47,680 nt of DNA from Alphaproteobacteria bacterium (GTDB taxonomy: Bacteria > Pseudomonadota > Alphaproteobacteria > Rhodobacterales > Rhodobacteraceae): positions 1 to 47,680 of the forward strand of contig QOQE01000014.1 in assembly GCA_003331935.1 (NCBI GenBank). The letters run 5' to 3'. A program made the position numbers and the translations under genes. This document shows positions 9,802 to 18,745 of this stretch, one piece after another (within the stretch, counting starts at the first letter, position 1; every line of letters starts with the position of its first letter). The notes under the pieces are model-generated. The model was not told the DNA's origin and did not search any database. It saw only the letters and a list, made by a program, of their open reading frames with translations.

Positions 9802-11004
9802 TTACAAAACCTCGAAGAGACCTGCAGCTCCCATACCGCCACCGACACACATAGTGCAAACAACGAACTTTGCATTTCGTCGCTTCCCTTCAATTAATGC
9901 ATGACCTACAATTCGAGCACCCGTCATACCAAATGGGTGACCTATAGATATTCCCCCACCATTTACATTTAGAATTTCATTAGGGATACCCAATCGATCT
10001 CTGCAGTAAATTACTTGACTTGCAAAAGCTTCATTAAGCTCCCAGAGATCAATATCGTCCATTTTTAACCCACTATTTTTCAGAAGCTTTGGTACCGCAT
10101 ATACCGGACCTATCCCCATTTCATCTGGATTGCACCCCGCTACTGCCATCCCTCTATAAACCCCCAGTGGATTCAAGCCCCTTCTCTCTGCCTCTTTTGA
10201 CTCCATTAAAACACTTGCTGAGGCTCCATCCGATAATTGTGAGGCATTGCCTGCAGTGATGTGACTACCTTCATTTATATGAATGCCATCTTTAAAAACG
10301 GGTTTGAGTGCAAGCAAGCCCTCCAAACTCGTATCGGGACGGTTCCCCTCATCCTTCATTAAATTTACTTCATGGTAAGTCTCAACTTTGGTTTCTTTAT
10401 CAAAGTATTTCATTATCGACTTCAGAGGAACAATTTCATCATCCATTAACCCTTTTCTTTGCGCAGCCGCCGTTCGCAATTGGGATTGTAACGCATACTC
10501 ATCCTGTTGTTCACGTGATATCCCATATCGATCTGCTACTGTTTCAGCTGTTTCGATCATAGTCATGTATAGATCAGGTATTTCACTCACAAGCCAAGGA
10601 TCTCTTGCATTATCTGTTCTAAAATTTTCATTTCTGACTAACGAGACGGATTCCACTCCACCTCCCACGGTAACATTCATTCCATCATCAATTATTTGTT
10701 TAGCAGCGGTCGCAATCGCCATCATGCCGGATGCACACTGCCTGTCTATTGACATACCAGCAACACTTGTGGGAAGGCCTGCCCTAAGCAACGATTGTCT
10801 AGCAATATTACCCTGCTGTGTGCCTTGTTGAGCCGCAGCGCCCAATACTACATCATCAATATCACTAGGTTCTACTTTAGCCCGTTTCACTGCCTCTGAT
10901 ATAGAATGACCCGCTAAGGTTTGAGCATGCGTATTGTTGAACGAACCTCGATATGCTTTACCAATTGGCGTCCTTGCTGTAGATACTATAACTGCTTCTC
11001 TCAT
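9802..11004 (-). CDS. Thiolase (acetyl-CoA C-acyltransferase family)
   Basis: A 400-residue thiolase starting at the ATG at 11004, which has GGAGATAA at proper spacing and gives the family start [16 protein letters not shown] longer frame to 11076 adds 24 residues that do not look like thiolase. Active-site residues are nucleophile C90 in DRQCASGMM, His in [10 protein letters not shown] and the second Cys in [13 protein letters not shown]. It catalyses reversible condensation or cleavage of acyl-CoA and acetyl-CoA; chain-length preference cannot be read. Operon with the MaoC hydratase downstream, and divergent from the BLUF gene at 11096. Confidence 0.93.
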   Translation of the reverse strand: MREAVIVSTARTPIGKAYRGSFNNTHAQTLAGHSISEAVKRAKVEPSDIDDVVLGAAAQQGTQQGNIARQSLLRAGLPTSVAGMSIDRQCASGMMAIATAAKQIIDDGMNVTVGGGVESVSLVRNENFRTDNARDPWLVSEIPDLYMTMIETAETVADRYGISREQQDEYALQSQLRTAAAQRKGLMDDEIVPLKSIMKYFDKETKVETYHEVNLMKDEGNRPDTSLEGLLALKPVFKDGIHINEGSHITAGNASQLSDGASASVLMESKEAERRGLNPLGVYRGMAVAGCNPDEMGIGPVYAVPKLLKNSGLKMDDIDLWELNEAFASQVIYCRDRLGIPNEILNVNGGGISIGHPFGMTGARIVGHALIEGKRRNAKFVVCTMCVGGGMGAAGLFEVL

Positions 11005-11095
11005 CAGAATTATCTCCTTGGTAATCTTGATTTGGTTTGTAACACTGTATACTTTACCATAATAATTTAAGGTCAAATATAATTAAAATTTTACT

Positions 11096-11530
11096 ATGTT
11101 GAATTATATTATTTATTACAGTTTCTCGCGATCCGAAGTGAGCAGTATTGAGCTAGAAGGAATTTTAAGGAAAGCAAGAGACTGGAACCAGGCTCATGAA
11201 ATTACTGGATTGCTGATTTATAGGTTTAATAAAATGTTTAAAAGAGGCAATTTTCTTCAAATTATCGAGGGACCCAAAAATTCAATATTGTTAGCGTGGG
11301 AAAGAATATCGGCTGATCCAAGACATCACACCATAACGGTCCTAGAAGATGGGAACTTTGTGGAGAGAAATTTTTCAGCTTGGTCTATGGGTTTAAAGAA
11401 TCTTGATACTGAGATGCTTCGGGAGGTTCCAGGATTTATTAATATTAATAATGACCATTTTTGGTCAAATCCAAATAATTTGAAGCCTACTGCTCTAGAA
11501 CTATTGAGGAATTTCTATGATATGGGTTAA
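11096..11530 (+). CDS. BLUF-domain blue-light photoreceptor
   Basis: A 144-residue protein in which a BLUF (FAD blue-light) domain fills about residues 1-110. All photocycle residues appear: Y7 in YIIYYS, N31 in RDWNQAHEITG, Q55 in NFLQIIEG, and W96/M98 in FSAWSMGL. Compared with AppA or Slr1694 there are about six extra residues (RFNKMFKRG) in the hairpin just before the key Gln. The remaining 35-45 residues are a short C-terminal tail with no output domain, so it would signal by protein contact. It is divergent from the thiolase gene across about 90 bases. No partner is evident next to it; the cyclase genes nearby are only possible partners. Confidence 0.9.
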   Translation: MLNYIIYYSFSRSEVSSIELEGILRKARDWNQAHEITGLLIYRFNKMFKRGNFLQIIEGPKNSILLAWERISADPRHHTITVLEDGNFVERNFSAWSMGLKNLDTEMLREVPGFININNDHFWSNPNNLKPTALELLRNFYDMG

Positions 11531-11541
11531 AAATACAAAAC

Positions 11542-11703
11542 CTATGAAGACTTGATTATTTTCTGTTTAGCTTCTGAACTTATAGCTACTACCACACCCT
11601 TGGTTATTATTTTTGTTTTTTCAAAGGACTCTTTTTTTTCATCCATACCTTCAAGCTTGACTATTCTTTTCAAGCCTTCAGTTAGTACTTTAGAAGTCAG
11701 CAT
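11542..11703 (-). CDS. Possible small protein of 53 residues after the aminopeptidase
   Basis: After the aminopeptidase stop (11711-11713) an ATG at 11703 opens a frame of 53 lysine- and glutamate-rich residues beginning MLTSKVLTEGLKRIVKLEG. The frame continues upstream inside the aminopeptidase end, so it might be chance. A possible ribosome site, AAAGGTGAG, lies about 15-20 bases upstream, further than ideal. I recognise no family and see no signal peptide or membrane segment. It fills the gap between the aminopeptidase and the convergent BLUF gene. Confidence 0.3.
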   Translation of the reverse strand: MLTSKVLTEGLKRIVKLEGMDEKKESFEKTKIITKGVVVAISSEAKQKIIKSS

Positions 11704-11710
11704 ATCTGTT

Positions 11711-12946
11711 TTAATCAACCCACTCACCTTTCCTAAATATGGGGACGGTCTCTCCATTTTTTCCAAAACCATCAATATCTATTTCTCCCGACCCGATCAT
11801 CCAATCAATGTGGATCATGCTTGAATTGCCACCTCTGTCCTTAATTTCAGAAGTTGAAAGGTTCTTTTCTCCTTTGAAACACTTCGAATAACATTGCCCA
11901 AGTGCTATATGACATGCGGCATTTTCATCAAATAGTGTATTGTAAAAGAGAAGTCCTGAGCTTGAAATTGGAGAGCTATTAGGAACAAGTGCTACTTCCC
12001 CTAATCTGCGGGCACCTTCATCTGAATCCAATACCTTTTTCAAAACAGCCTCACCCTTACTAGCATTTGCCTCAGTTATACTTCCTTTTTCAAATACAAC
12101 TCGAATATCATCAATTAATGTTCCTTGATGAGATAGCGGTTTAGTAGAAGACACATGCCCCTCAACTCTAAGGGCATGTGGTGTTGTAAAGACTTCTTCA
12201 GACGGAATGTTGGGATTACAAATTATTCCGTTTTGAGACATTGAGGCACCACCCATCCACTCATGATCATCAGCCAAACCAACTTTTAGGTCTGTTCCAG
12301 GTCCCTTAAAATGTATCTCTTTGAAATCTTTTTGATTCAGCCACTCTCTTTTTTCTTTAAGCTTTTGATTATGTATGTTCCAAGCCGCTACTGGATCATC
12401 AGTATTGACACGCGATGCCATGAATATAGCCTCTGCTAATCGGCTTTGTGCTTCTCCCTCAGCTAAATCTGGGAACATCCTCTTGGCCCAGGCTAAACCA
12501 GGCCATGCTATTATGTTCCAGTTAATATCAAATTGCGTAATTCTTTCTCTTGCTGGTTTGTAAGCTTTAGAATTAGCTTTGTTCGCTCGTCCAACCTTTT
12601 CTGGGTCCATATCTGACAACAACATCGGATCATCTCCAGCTATTGCCATTCTAGCCGTATTATTGTCAAAGGCTTCGCCCATGCCCTTATAGAGCCAATC
12701 TGCTGCAACGTCAAAGCTATCATCGGATGCATATTTATATCTTGCTAGCGTAATTTCACTATCGGAAAAGAATGGAGTGACTAAACCAGCTCCTGCTTTG
12801 TAGGCGTGTTTGGCTATAAATCTGACTAACGGTAATGCATCTGAAGGAGCCGTAATCAACAAATTTTGTCCTCGTTGCAAACCCAAGCCAGTATTAACTG
12901 AAAGCTCAGCGAGCTTTTCTAACTTCTCAATGTCTATTGAATGCAT
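11711..12946 (-). CDS. Aminopeptidase, M29 family (thermophilic-type metalloprotease)
   Basis: A 411-residue cytoplasmic metallo-aminopeptidase of the AmpS/AmpT (M29) family, normal length. The ligand motifs appear in order: the Glu in NIPSEEVFTTP, the Glu in LGEVALVP, His and Tyr in CHIALGQCY, and the His-x-Asp pair in MIHIDWMIG. The family removes N-terminal residues from short peptides using two metal ions. Opening segment LAELSVNTGLGLQRGQNLLI is typical. ATG at 12946. It fits with the peptide ABC importer and the ArgE-like deacylase further along, as part of peptide use. Confidence 0.92.
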   Translation of the reverse strand: MHSIDIEKLEKLAELSVNTGLGLQRGQNLLITAPSDALPLVRFIAKHAYKAGAGLVTPFFSDSEITLARYKYASDDSFDVAADWLYKGMGEAFDNNTARMAIAGDDPMLLSDMDPEKVGRANKANSKAYKPARERITQFDINWNIIAWPGLAWAKRMFPDLAEGEAQSRLAEAIFMASRVNTDDPVAAWNIHNQKLKEKREWLNQKDFKEIHFKGPGTDLKVGLADDHEWMGGASMSQNGIICNPNIPSEEVFTTPHALRVEGHVSSTKPLSHQGTLIDDIRVVFEKGSITEANASKGEAVLKKVLDSDEGARRLGEVALVPNSSPISSSGLLFYNTLFDENAACHIALGQCYSKCFKGEKNLSTSEIKDRGGNSSMIHIDWMIGSGEIDIDGFGKNGETVPIFRKGEWVD

Positions 12947-13050
12947 GGTAACAAACCTTTCACAATAAATTAGAAGCTTTACTAATCCAAAGATCTATTA
13001 GTGCGAACATGGATAAGACTTGCTTTTATTAGGAGTACTATAGGAGATAA

Positions 13051-13734
13051 TTAGCCTTTTAGAGAAATCAACCTTGGGTCAAATATCGCTGGTAGAGATT
13101 TCTTTTTGTATCTTTTTAACATAGCAAGCAATCCAACATCAAGCAGACACTCTATTCCTATAACCGTCGAGTAAGCTAAAGAGAATATCCCAACATTGTA
13201 AAATGTTTCTTGATTAAATCCTTGACCATAGAAACACCAAAACGCTACCCACATAATTATTCCACCTTGATACAGTCCAGTAAGTGTCAAAACATGCCTA
13301 TACCGTAAATCGGTATAAGTACTGTTGGGTGGGATAACATTTTTTGACATATACGATACAGCAAATAACGGGAAAAGTAAGGTTGATATGTTTATATAGA
13401 GTTGTGGTAAGTCTGATGGGGCGAACAAAAATCCTTGTAAAGACAATCCAGCGACAAGACCAAAAGCCGCTGCCCCGGCCCCAAAAAATAAAAACAAAGT
13501 GGTACCGAAGATAAAATGGACCTCAGATACGCCTAACGGATATTGTGGTAGAACTTCAAAAAAAGAAAAAACCAAAATGGTCGTTATTAAACATCTCAAG
13601 CCAGTTACCAACACAGATGTATTGGTTAGAATTCGCTGAATTATCATTTTCAGTCCTACAGCTATCGCAGTTGCTCCAGTGAGATAACTAAGTCCTATTT
13701 TTGCGCCATTTACTACGCCTGGTTCTATATGCAT
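13051..13734 (-). CDS. CbiM-like energy-coupling-factor permease (cobalt/metal uptake type)
   Basis: A 227-residue membrane protein with about six hydrophobic segments. Its N terminus MHIEPGVVNGAKIGLSY places a histidine at position 2, as in the MHIPDG start of CbiM/NikM, where this His binds the metal. It fits a divergent CbiM-type substrate component seen in marine alphaproteobacteria. Classical systems also need CbiN, CbiQ and an ATPase CbiO, and none of these is adjacent. No cobalamin riboswitch is visible in the 96 bases upstream. AAAGGAAAA precedes the ATG. The family is likely; cobalt as substrate is only inferred. Confidence 0.7.
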   Translation of the reverse strand: MHIEPGVVNGAKIGLSYLTGATAIAVGLKMIIQRILTNTSVLVTGLRCLITTILVFSFFEVLPQYPLGVSEVHFIFGTTLFLFFGAGAAAFGLVAGLSLQGFLFAPSDLPQLYINISTLLFPLFAVSYMSKNVIPPNSTYTDLRYRHVLTLTGLYQGGIIMWVAFWCFYGQGFNQETFYNVGIFSLAYSTVIGIECLLDVGLLAMLKRYKKKSLPAIFDPRLISLKG

Positions 13735-13830
13735 TAAGTTTTCCTTTTAAATCTATTGGTAAAATCGTAGTTTAGTAATCATAATTCTGTCAACAAAAAC
13801 TGGCACTAAAACTCAAAGATTTTTATTTTT

Positions 13831-14988
13831 TTAAGAAAGCTTTTTGATGAGGTTTTTCATAAAGCTTAGCCCAAGTTCAAACTGTGATTTTTCAATATAC
13901 TCATTAGGCTGATGAGCAACAGAAATATCACCTGGGCCACATATTACTGCAGAATATCCCTTTTCCTGAAATTGACCGGCCTCAGTACCATAAGAAACAA
14001 AATGGTTTCCATTATCACCAGTAATTTGCCTGACAAAAGTTTCCGCTTCACCATTAGTTTCAGGTCTTAAGCCAGGCACTGCTGACCTATTTGAAACAAC
14101 AATTTTTGCATCTCCAGAAATAGTCTTCATTTCGGACTCTATTTCTTTCACTTTTTCGTTATATTTTTCAATCCAAAAATCAACTTTCTGATCAGAGACC
14201 ACTCTAATATCCATTTCAAAATTACAATCTTTGGAAGTGATATTATGTGCTGTTCCACCTTTGATTACGCCCACATGCAAAGTGGTATAAGGAGGATCAA
14301 ACAAATTAGCAGTTTCAGTTCGCTCAGCTGCCTTATTGGCTACGTTCTGCTGATTAGCCCAATCAATCAACTTTGCTCCATTCATTATTGCACTTACACC
14401 TCTATCTAAGATTGAAGAGTGAACCTCTTTTCCAACTAAATGCGTTGTGAAACCCAAAGCGCCCTTGTGTCCAGTGACTGCAAGCATGGTAGAGGGCTCC
14501 CCAACAATAACCATACTAGCCTTCGGCAATTGCTTTATCATTTCATCAATCATTGGCGGAGCGCCAATACAACCCACTTCCTCATCATAGCTAAGCGCTA
14601 TTTGAAGAGGTCTTTTCACATCACTTTTTTTAGCTTCTATCATCGCCCAAATCGACAATGCATCAAACCCTTTCATATCGCATGATCCACGACCATAAAG
14701 CCTATTGTTCTTTTCAGTCAGCACCCAAGGATCAGTACTCCAATCTTGGCCTTCAACCGGAACAACGTCGGTATGCCCCGATAGCACCACTCCTCCTTCT
14801 ATAAGTGGACCAACATGCGCAAAAAGGGACGCCTTATTATTGTCTTCATTATATTTTCTAAATGTTTTTATATCAAACGAGTTAAAATATTTCTCTACCC
14901 AATCTACCAGCTCAAGATTACTTCTATCGCTTACAGTAGGAAAGCTAACTAATTTTTCTAAAATTTCTAATGCCGAGAGTTCAGTCAT
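13831..14988 (-). CDS. argE: ArgE/DapE-family deacylase (acetylornithine deacetylase-like)
   Basis: A 385-residue M20-family metallohydrolase closest to ArgE. Residues visible: metal ligands H72 and D74 in SGHTDVVPVEG, bridging D104 in GRGSCDMKG, catalytic base E136 and ligand E137 in SYDEEVGC, then GEPSTMLAVTGHKGAL and the final His in ISVAHQPNEY. It would hydrolyse an N-acyl amino acid, classically N2-acetylornithine. It starts 5 bases after the upstream ABC ATPase gene ends, in the same direction, so it is probably co-transcribed with it. This suggests that an N-acylated amino acid or peptide taken up by ABC system 1 is its substrate, which is an inference. Confidence 0.85.
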   Translation of the reverse strand: MTELSALEILEKLVSFPTVSDRSNLELVDWVEKYFNSFDIKTFRKYNEDNNKASLFAHVGPLIEGGVVLSGHTDVVPVEGQDWSTDPWVLTEKNNRLYGRGSCDMKGFDALSIWAMIEAKKSDVKRPLQIALSYDEEVGCIGAPPMIDEMIKQLPKASMVIVGEPSTMLAVTGHKGALGFTTHLVGKEVHSSILDRGVSAIMNGAKLIDWANQQNVANKAAERTETANLFDPPYTTLHVGVIKGGTAHNITSKDCNFEMDIRVVSDQKVDFWIEKYNEKVKEIESEMKTISGDAKIVVSNRSAVPGLRPETNGEAETFVRQITGDNGNHFVSYGTEAGQFQEKGYSAVICGPGDISVAHQPNEYIEKSQFELGLSFMKNLIKKLS

Positions 14989-14992
14989 TTAT

Positions 14993-16300
14993 TTAATAGC
15001 CACAATCCGTTATCAGTACATAGTGATTTTTTGCTACCTCTTTATATTCCGAGGGCGCTGGATCATGGGACAAATCATGAATAGGCGATGGAAGAGGTTT
15101 GAAGTTTAAATCTCTTTCGGACTTCCTCTTATCCGGGTCCGCAATAGGTACCGCTTTCAAAAGATCCTGTGTGTAAGGATGCTGAGGATTACGAAAGATC
15201 GATGGACGAGGCCCTATCTCTACCAGGCGGCCTAAATACATAACACCAACATCATGGCTTACGCGTTCAACAACGGCCATATCATGGCTTATGAATAAAA
15301 AGGAAAGACCCAAATCAACCTGGAGTTCCATCATTAAGTTTAACACTTGTGCCTGTACCGATACGTCCAACGCACTCACTGCTTCATCTGCTATGATCAT
15401 CTTAGGGTTAAGTGCGAGCGCACGCGCAATTGCTATCCGCTGACGCTGGCCACCAGAGAGTTCGTGAGGATAGCGTTGCATGAAACTTCGTGGTAACTTT
15501 ACACGATCAAAGAGATCACCAATCTTCTCTTGCAATACTTCACGCTTCACCGTTCCATAATTACGTAATGGTTCCGCTACTTGATCTACTAACATCATTT
15601 GGGGATTTAATGAAGCAAACGGATCTTGAAAGACCATCTGGATATTACTACGGGCTTCCCGCATATCTTTTGGATTTAGTGATAGTATATTCTGACCGTC
15701 TAAATTCACGTTCCCTGATGTGGGTTCTACCAATCGAATGAGCGATCGGCCTACCGTTGACTTACCACATCCTGATTCCCCTACAAGGGAAAGTGTCTTT
15801 CCTTTCATGATGGTAAAAGATACATCCTCAACAGCATGGACGCGTGCTACTGTTCTGCGAAAGACCCCTCCTTTGACAGGATAGCGGGTCACTAGATTGT
15901 TCACTCTGAGCAAAGGTTCGTTAGTGCCAACAATGGGCTTTAAAGCATTTGTCTTTTTCTCTCCTACTAACCGCATGGGTTCAGGATATTTCTTGCTTGC
16001 CATCTCTCCAAGTTTTGGAACCGCCGCTAAAAGGGCCTTTGTATACTCATGCTGAGGATTATTAAAAATCTCATGCACCGTTCCCTCCTCAACTTTTCTA
16101 CCTTGGTACATAACCACCACGCGATCGGCCATTTGCGCTACCACCGCCATGTCATGCGTAATAAACATCACGGCTGTACCTGTTTCTTCCTTTAACCTAT
16201 TAATTAAGGCAAGAATCTCTGCTTGAATGGTGACATCCAGTGCCGTTGTTGGTTCATCGGCAATTAAAAGTCTTGGCTGGCACGCTAATGCGATAGCAAT
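14993..16300. repeat. Near-identical long repeat, copy 1 (in ABC ATPase gene)
   Basis: This block aligns without gaps to 41046-42353 at a constant offset of 26,053 bases, in the same orientation. In a 137-base sample (15121-15257) I count 7 differences. Similarity falls off sharply beyond about 16300 towards the start of the gene and stops just past the stop codon. It looks like recent duplication or gene conversion confined to the last two thirds of the gene. Confidence 0.9.
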
Positions 16301-16822
16301 TACTACCCTCTGCCTCATTCCACCAGAAAGCTCATGTGGGAATTGCTTTAATCGTCTTTCAGGCTCGGGTATTTTGGCCATAGTCATGAGCTCTAAAGCT
16401 TTTTTCTTAGCTTCTGACTTTGAAAACCCTTTATGAACTATCAGTCCCTCGGTTAATTGTCGTTCAACAGTAAAAACTGGATTAAGCGCTGTCATAGGCT
16501 CCTGAAATATCATTCCTATCTCATTACCTCTGATATTTCTCATTTGTGATTGCTTAGAGACTGCAACGTCAATCATGCCCTTCTCACCTCGATTGAACAT
16601 CAGTTTGCCTCCAGCTAAGGCACCTCCACCAAACTCTACAAGTCTCATCATAGAGAGAGAGGAAACAGATTTTCCTGAACCCGATTCCCCTACCAAACAT
16701 ACCGTTTGCTGCGGTTTTATCTGAAAAGAAATATCTTCAACTGCAACCACCCGCCCATCTTTTGTGTCGAACTCTACCCGTAAGTTTTCAAAGGAAGCAA
16801 GGGGTTCATTTTCGTCAAGCAT
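14993..16822 (-). CDS. Peptide-type ABC transporter, fused dual ATPase (DppD-DppF type), system 1
   Basis: About 609 residues holding two complete ATPase domains in one chain. The first has Walker A GESGSGKS and signature LSGGMRQRV; the second, from about residue 300, has GESGCGKST and LSGGQRQRI. Each has an IADEP-type Walker B ([24 protein letters not shown]) and an oligopeptide C-terminal extension ([20 protein letters not shown]). I chose the ATG at 16822; the frame extends to a TTG at 16870 without family-like sequence. It powers the divergent binding protein and permeases at 16995-20651. From about base 16300 to the stop it is nearly identical to the system 2 ATPase at 41046, but its first domain is clearly different. 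Confidence 0.92.
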   Translation of the reverse strand: MLDENEPLASFENLRVEFDTKDGRVVAVEDISFQIKPQQTVCLVGESGSGKSVSSLSMMRLVEFGGGALAGGKLMFNRGEKGMIDVAVSKQSQMRNIRGNEIGMIFQEPMTALNPVFTVERQLTEGLIVHKGFSKSEAKKKALELMTMAKIPEPERRLKQFPHELSGGMRQRVVIAIALACQPRLLIADEPTTALDVTIQAEILALINRLKEETGTAVMFITHDMAVVAQMADRVVVMYQGRKVEEGTVHEIFNNPQHEYTKALLAAVPKLGEMASKKYPEPMRLVGEKKTNALKPIVGTNEPLLRVNNLVTRYPVKGGVFRRTVARVHAVEDVSFTIMKGKTLSLVGESGCGKSTVGRSLIRLVEPTSGNVNLDGQNILSLNPKDMREARSNIQMVFQDPFASLNPQMMLVDQVAEPLRNYGTVKREVLQEKIGDLFDRVKLPRSFMQRYPHELSGGQRQRIAIARALALNPKMIIADEAVSALDVSVQAQVLNLMMELQVDLGLSFLFISHDMAVVERVSHDVGVMYLGRLVEIGPRPSIFRNPQHPYTQDLLKAVPIADPDKRKSERDLNFKPLPSPIHDLSHDPAPSEYKEVAKNHYVLITDCGY

Positions 16823-16994
16823 GTGTTTAATTTCGACTCTTTTGTTAACTATTTCGAATCCATGATACAACTTGAATTACATCATTTACAATGACAAAAC
16901 GATATTGCATACTCAATCTCTGCTTATAACGGGTTTTGGAATCAGATACCTGTAACCTTTTCTGATTTTAGGCCCTTAACTTGGGAGAAATTAT

Positions 16995-18692
16995 ATGCGT
17001 ATAAAATCTTTATTTGTAGGATTGGCGGCAGCTCTTATTGCTACGGCTAGTTTTGCAGGAAGGGGTTCCGATGGAAATGTCAGCATTATCTATTGGCAAG
17101 CACCTTCTATTTTAAATCCATATCTTTCAGGCGGAACTAAGGATATTGAGTCGTCTTCGATGATCATAGAGCCGTTAGCAAGATATACTGAAACAGGAGC
17201 TCTCGTTCCTTATCTCGTGGACGAAGTTCCTACAGTTGGAAACGGTGGCGTTAGTGCTGATCTTAAGTCAATTACGTGGAAATTGAAAAGTGGCCTTAAA
17301 TGGTCAGATGGGAGTCCAGTAACTTCAAAGGATGTTAAGTTTACTGGAGATTACTGCATGGACCCTAATGGGGGATGTGCTCAATTGGAAAAATTTGATG
17401 GCGTAACAAGCATTGAAACGCCAGACGATAGAACAATCATCGTAAGTTTTTCTGCTCCAAAGCCAAATCCTTACGGCCCTTTTGTGGGAGGACAGTCACC
17501 AATTCTTCAAGCGAAGCAATTCGCTAATTGTATGGGTGCTAAAGCTCCGAACTGTACCGCAGAAAACTTTGGACCAATAGGTACAGGACCTTTTGTTGTG
17601 ACAGAATTCAAGCCAAATGATGTTATTCAGATGAAGGCTAATGACAACTATAGGGATCCTAATAAACCAGCTTTTGCAACTGTCACCTTTAAGGGTGGTG
17701 GAGACGCGACAGCAGCTGGTAGATCAGTGCTCGAGACAGGCGAATTCGATTATGCTTGGAACCTACAGTTAGCACCTGAAGTTATTGCAAACATGGAAAA
17801 AGCTGGCAAGGGTGTTGCTATAGCAGGTTTTGGACCGCTAGTCGAGAGATTGGAAATGAATATGACAGACCCATCTCCCTCGCTGGACGCAGATACAAGG
17901 TCAACTCGAAAAGCACCACATCCATTTCTCTCTGATATAAACGTGAGAAAAGCCTTATCTATGGCAATTGATAGACCGTTGCTTGTTGAGATAGGTTATG
18001 GAAAAGCAGGAGACGTGACTTGTGACCTAGTTCCAGCACCTGATCTTTATGCTGCTAAAAACACGCATTGCCTCAAGCAGGATATAGCTGGCGCTAATGC
18101 ATTGTTAGAAAAAGCAGGTTGGAAAAAAGGATCTGATGGCATAAGAGCTAAAGATGGTGTGAAACTATCCATTCTTTATCAAACATCTACTAATGCTGTT
18201 AGACAGGACTTCCAAGCTCTGATCAAAGAGTGGTGGCAGCAAATAGGTGTTGAGACAGAACTCAGAAACCTTAATGCCTCTGTTTTCTTTGGTGGTGACC
18301 CAGGCTCTCCTGATACGTATCAGAAGTTCTATGCTGATGTTGAAATGTATGCGAATACGTTTGATGGGACAGACCCACAAGCTTATCTATCAGCGTATAG
18401 ATGTGGAAATGAGCCTAAGCCAGAAAGTCAATGGCAAGGCGCAAACATCAATAGATATTGTGACCCAGCCTATGATGCACTTTTGGATAAGCTATCGGCT
18501 ACCGGTGATCTCAAGAAGCGAGGCGAAATCGGTATTCAACTGAACAATATGCTTACCAAGGACAGCTATACAATAGTACCTTTGGTACATAGGGGAAGAG
18601 TTTCAGCTCATGCCAAATCTCTTGGCGGAGTGGTGTTAAACACATGGGACTCAGAACTGTGGAACGTTGCCGATTGGTATCGTATAAAGTAA
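16995..18692 (+). CDS. Peptide-type ABC transporter substrate-binding protein, system 1
   Basis: A 565-residue SBP_bac_5 (DppA/OppA class) periplasmic protein. A signal peptide is clear: MRIKSLF, then a hydrophobic core, ending ATASFAG. The family region SDGSPVTSKDVKFT, the central GTGPFVVTEF and DINVRKALSMAIDRPLLVE are typical of the class. Several Cys pairs in the mature part may form disulfides. GGGAGAAA precedes the ATG. It delivers an oligopeptide or related ligand to the two permeases downstream. A strong terminator hairpin follows 4 bases after the stop, so it is probably made in excess over the permeases. Confidence 0.93.
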   Translation: MRIKSLFVGLAAALIATASFAGRGSDGNVSIIYWQAPSILNPYLSGGTKDIESSSMIIEPLARYTETGALVPYLVDEVPTVGNGGVSADLKSITWKLKSGLKWSDGSPVTSKDVKFTGDYCMDPNGGCAQLEKFDGVTSIETPDDRTIIVSFSAPKPNPYGPFVGGQSPILQAKQFANCMGAKAPNCTAENFGPIGTGPFVVTEFKPNDVIQMKANDNYRDPNKPAFATVTFKGGGDATAAGRSVLETGEFDYAWNLQLAPEVIANMEKAGKGVAIAGFGPLVERLEMNMTDPSPSLDADTRSTRKAPHPFLSDINVRKALSMAIDRPLLVEIGYGKAGDVTCDLVPAPDLYAAKNTHCLKQDIAGANALLEKAGWKKGSDGIRAKDGVKLSILYQTSTNAVRQDFQALIKEWWQQIGVETELRNLNASVFFGGDPGSPDTYQKFYADVEMYANTFDGTDPQAYLSAYRCGNEPKPESQWQGANINRYCDPAYDALLDKLSATGDLKKRGEIGIQLNNMLTKDSYTIVPLVHRGRVSAHAKSLGGVVLNTWDSELWNVADWYRIK

Positions 18693-18696
18693 ATTT

Positions 18697-18738
18697 AAAG
18701 GAGGCGCAGTTAAAAAGCTGCGCCTCCTTTTTTTTTTG
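18697..18738 (+). terminator. Strong intrinsic terminator/attenuator between binding protein and permease
   Basis: A perfect 13-base stem: AAAGGAGGCGCAG (18697-18709) pairs with CTGCGCCTCCTTT (18718-18730) around an 8-base loop, followed by a long T-run. It sits between the binding-protein stop and the first permease start at 18746. It should stop most transcripts, letting a minority continue into the permeases. Confidence 0.92.
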
Positions 18739-18745
18739 CCTATAG

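Noticed and set aside
10388-10831. Open frame of 147 codons opposite the thiolase gene
   Set aside because: Antisense shadow; thiolase active-site motifs prove the other strand is coding.
12375-12563. Open frame on the plus strand inside the aminopeptidase gene
   Set aside because: Antisense shadow of a well-supported M29 gene; no ribosome site or family-like sequence.
13735-13830. Possible cobalamin riboswitch before the CbiM-like gene
   Set aside because: No B12-box-like sequence is visible in the 96-base gap, which is also too short for the full element.
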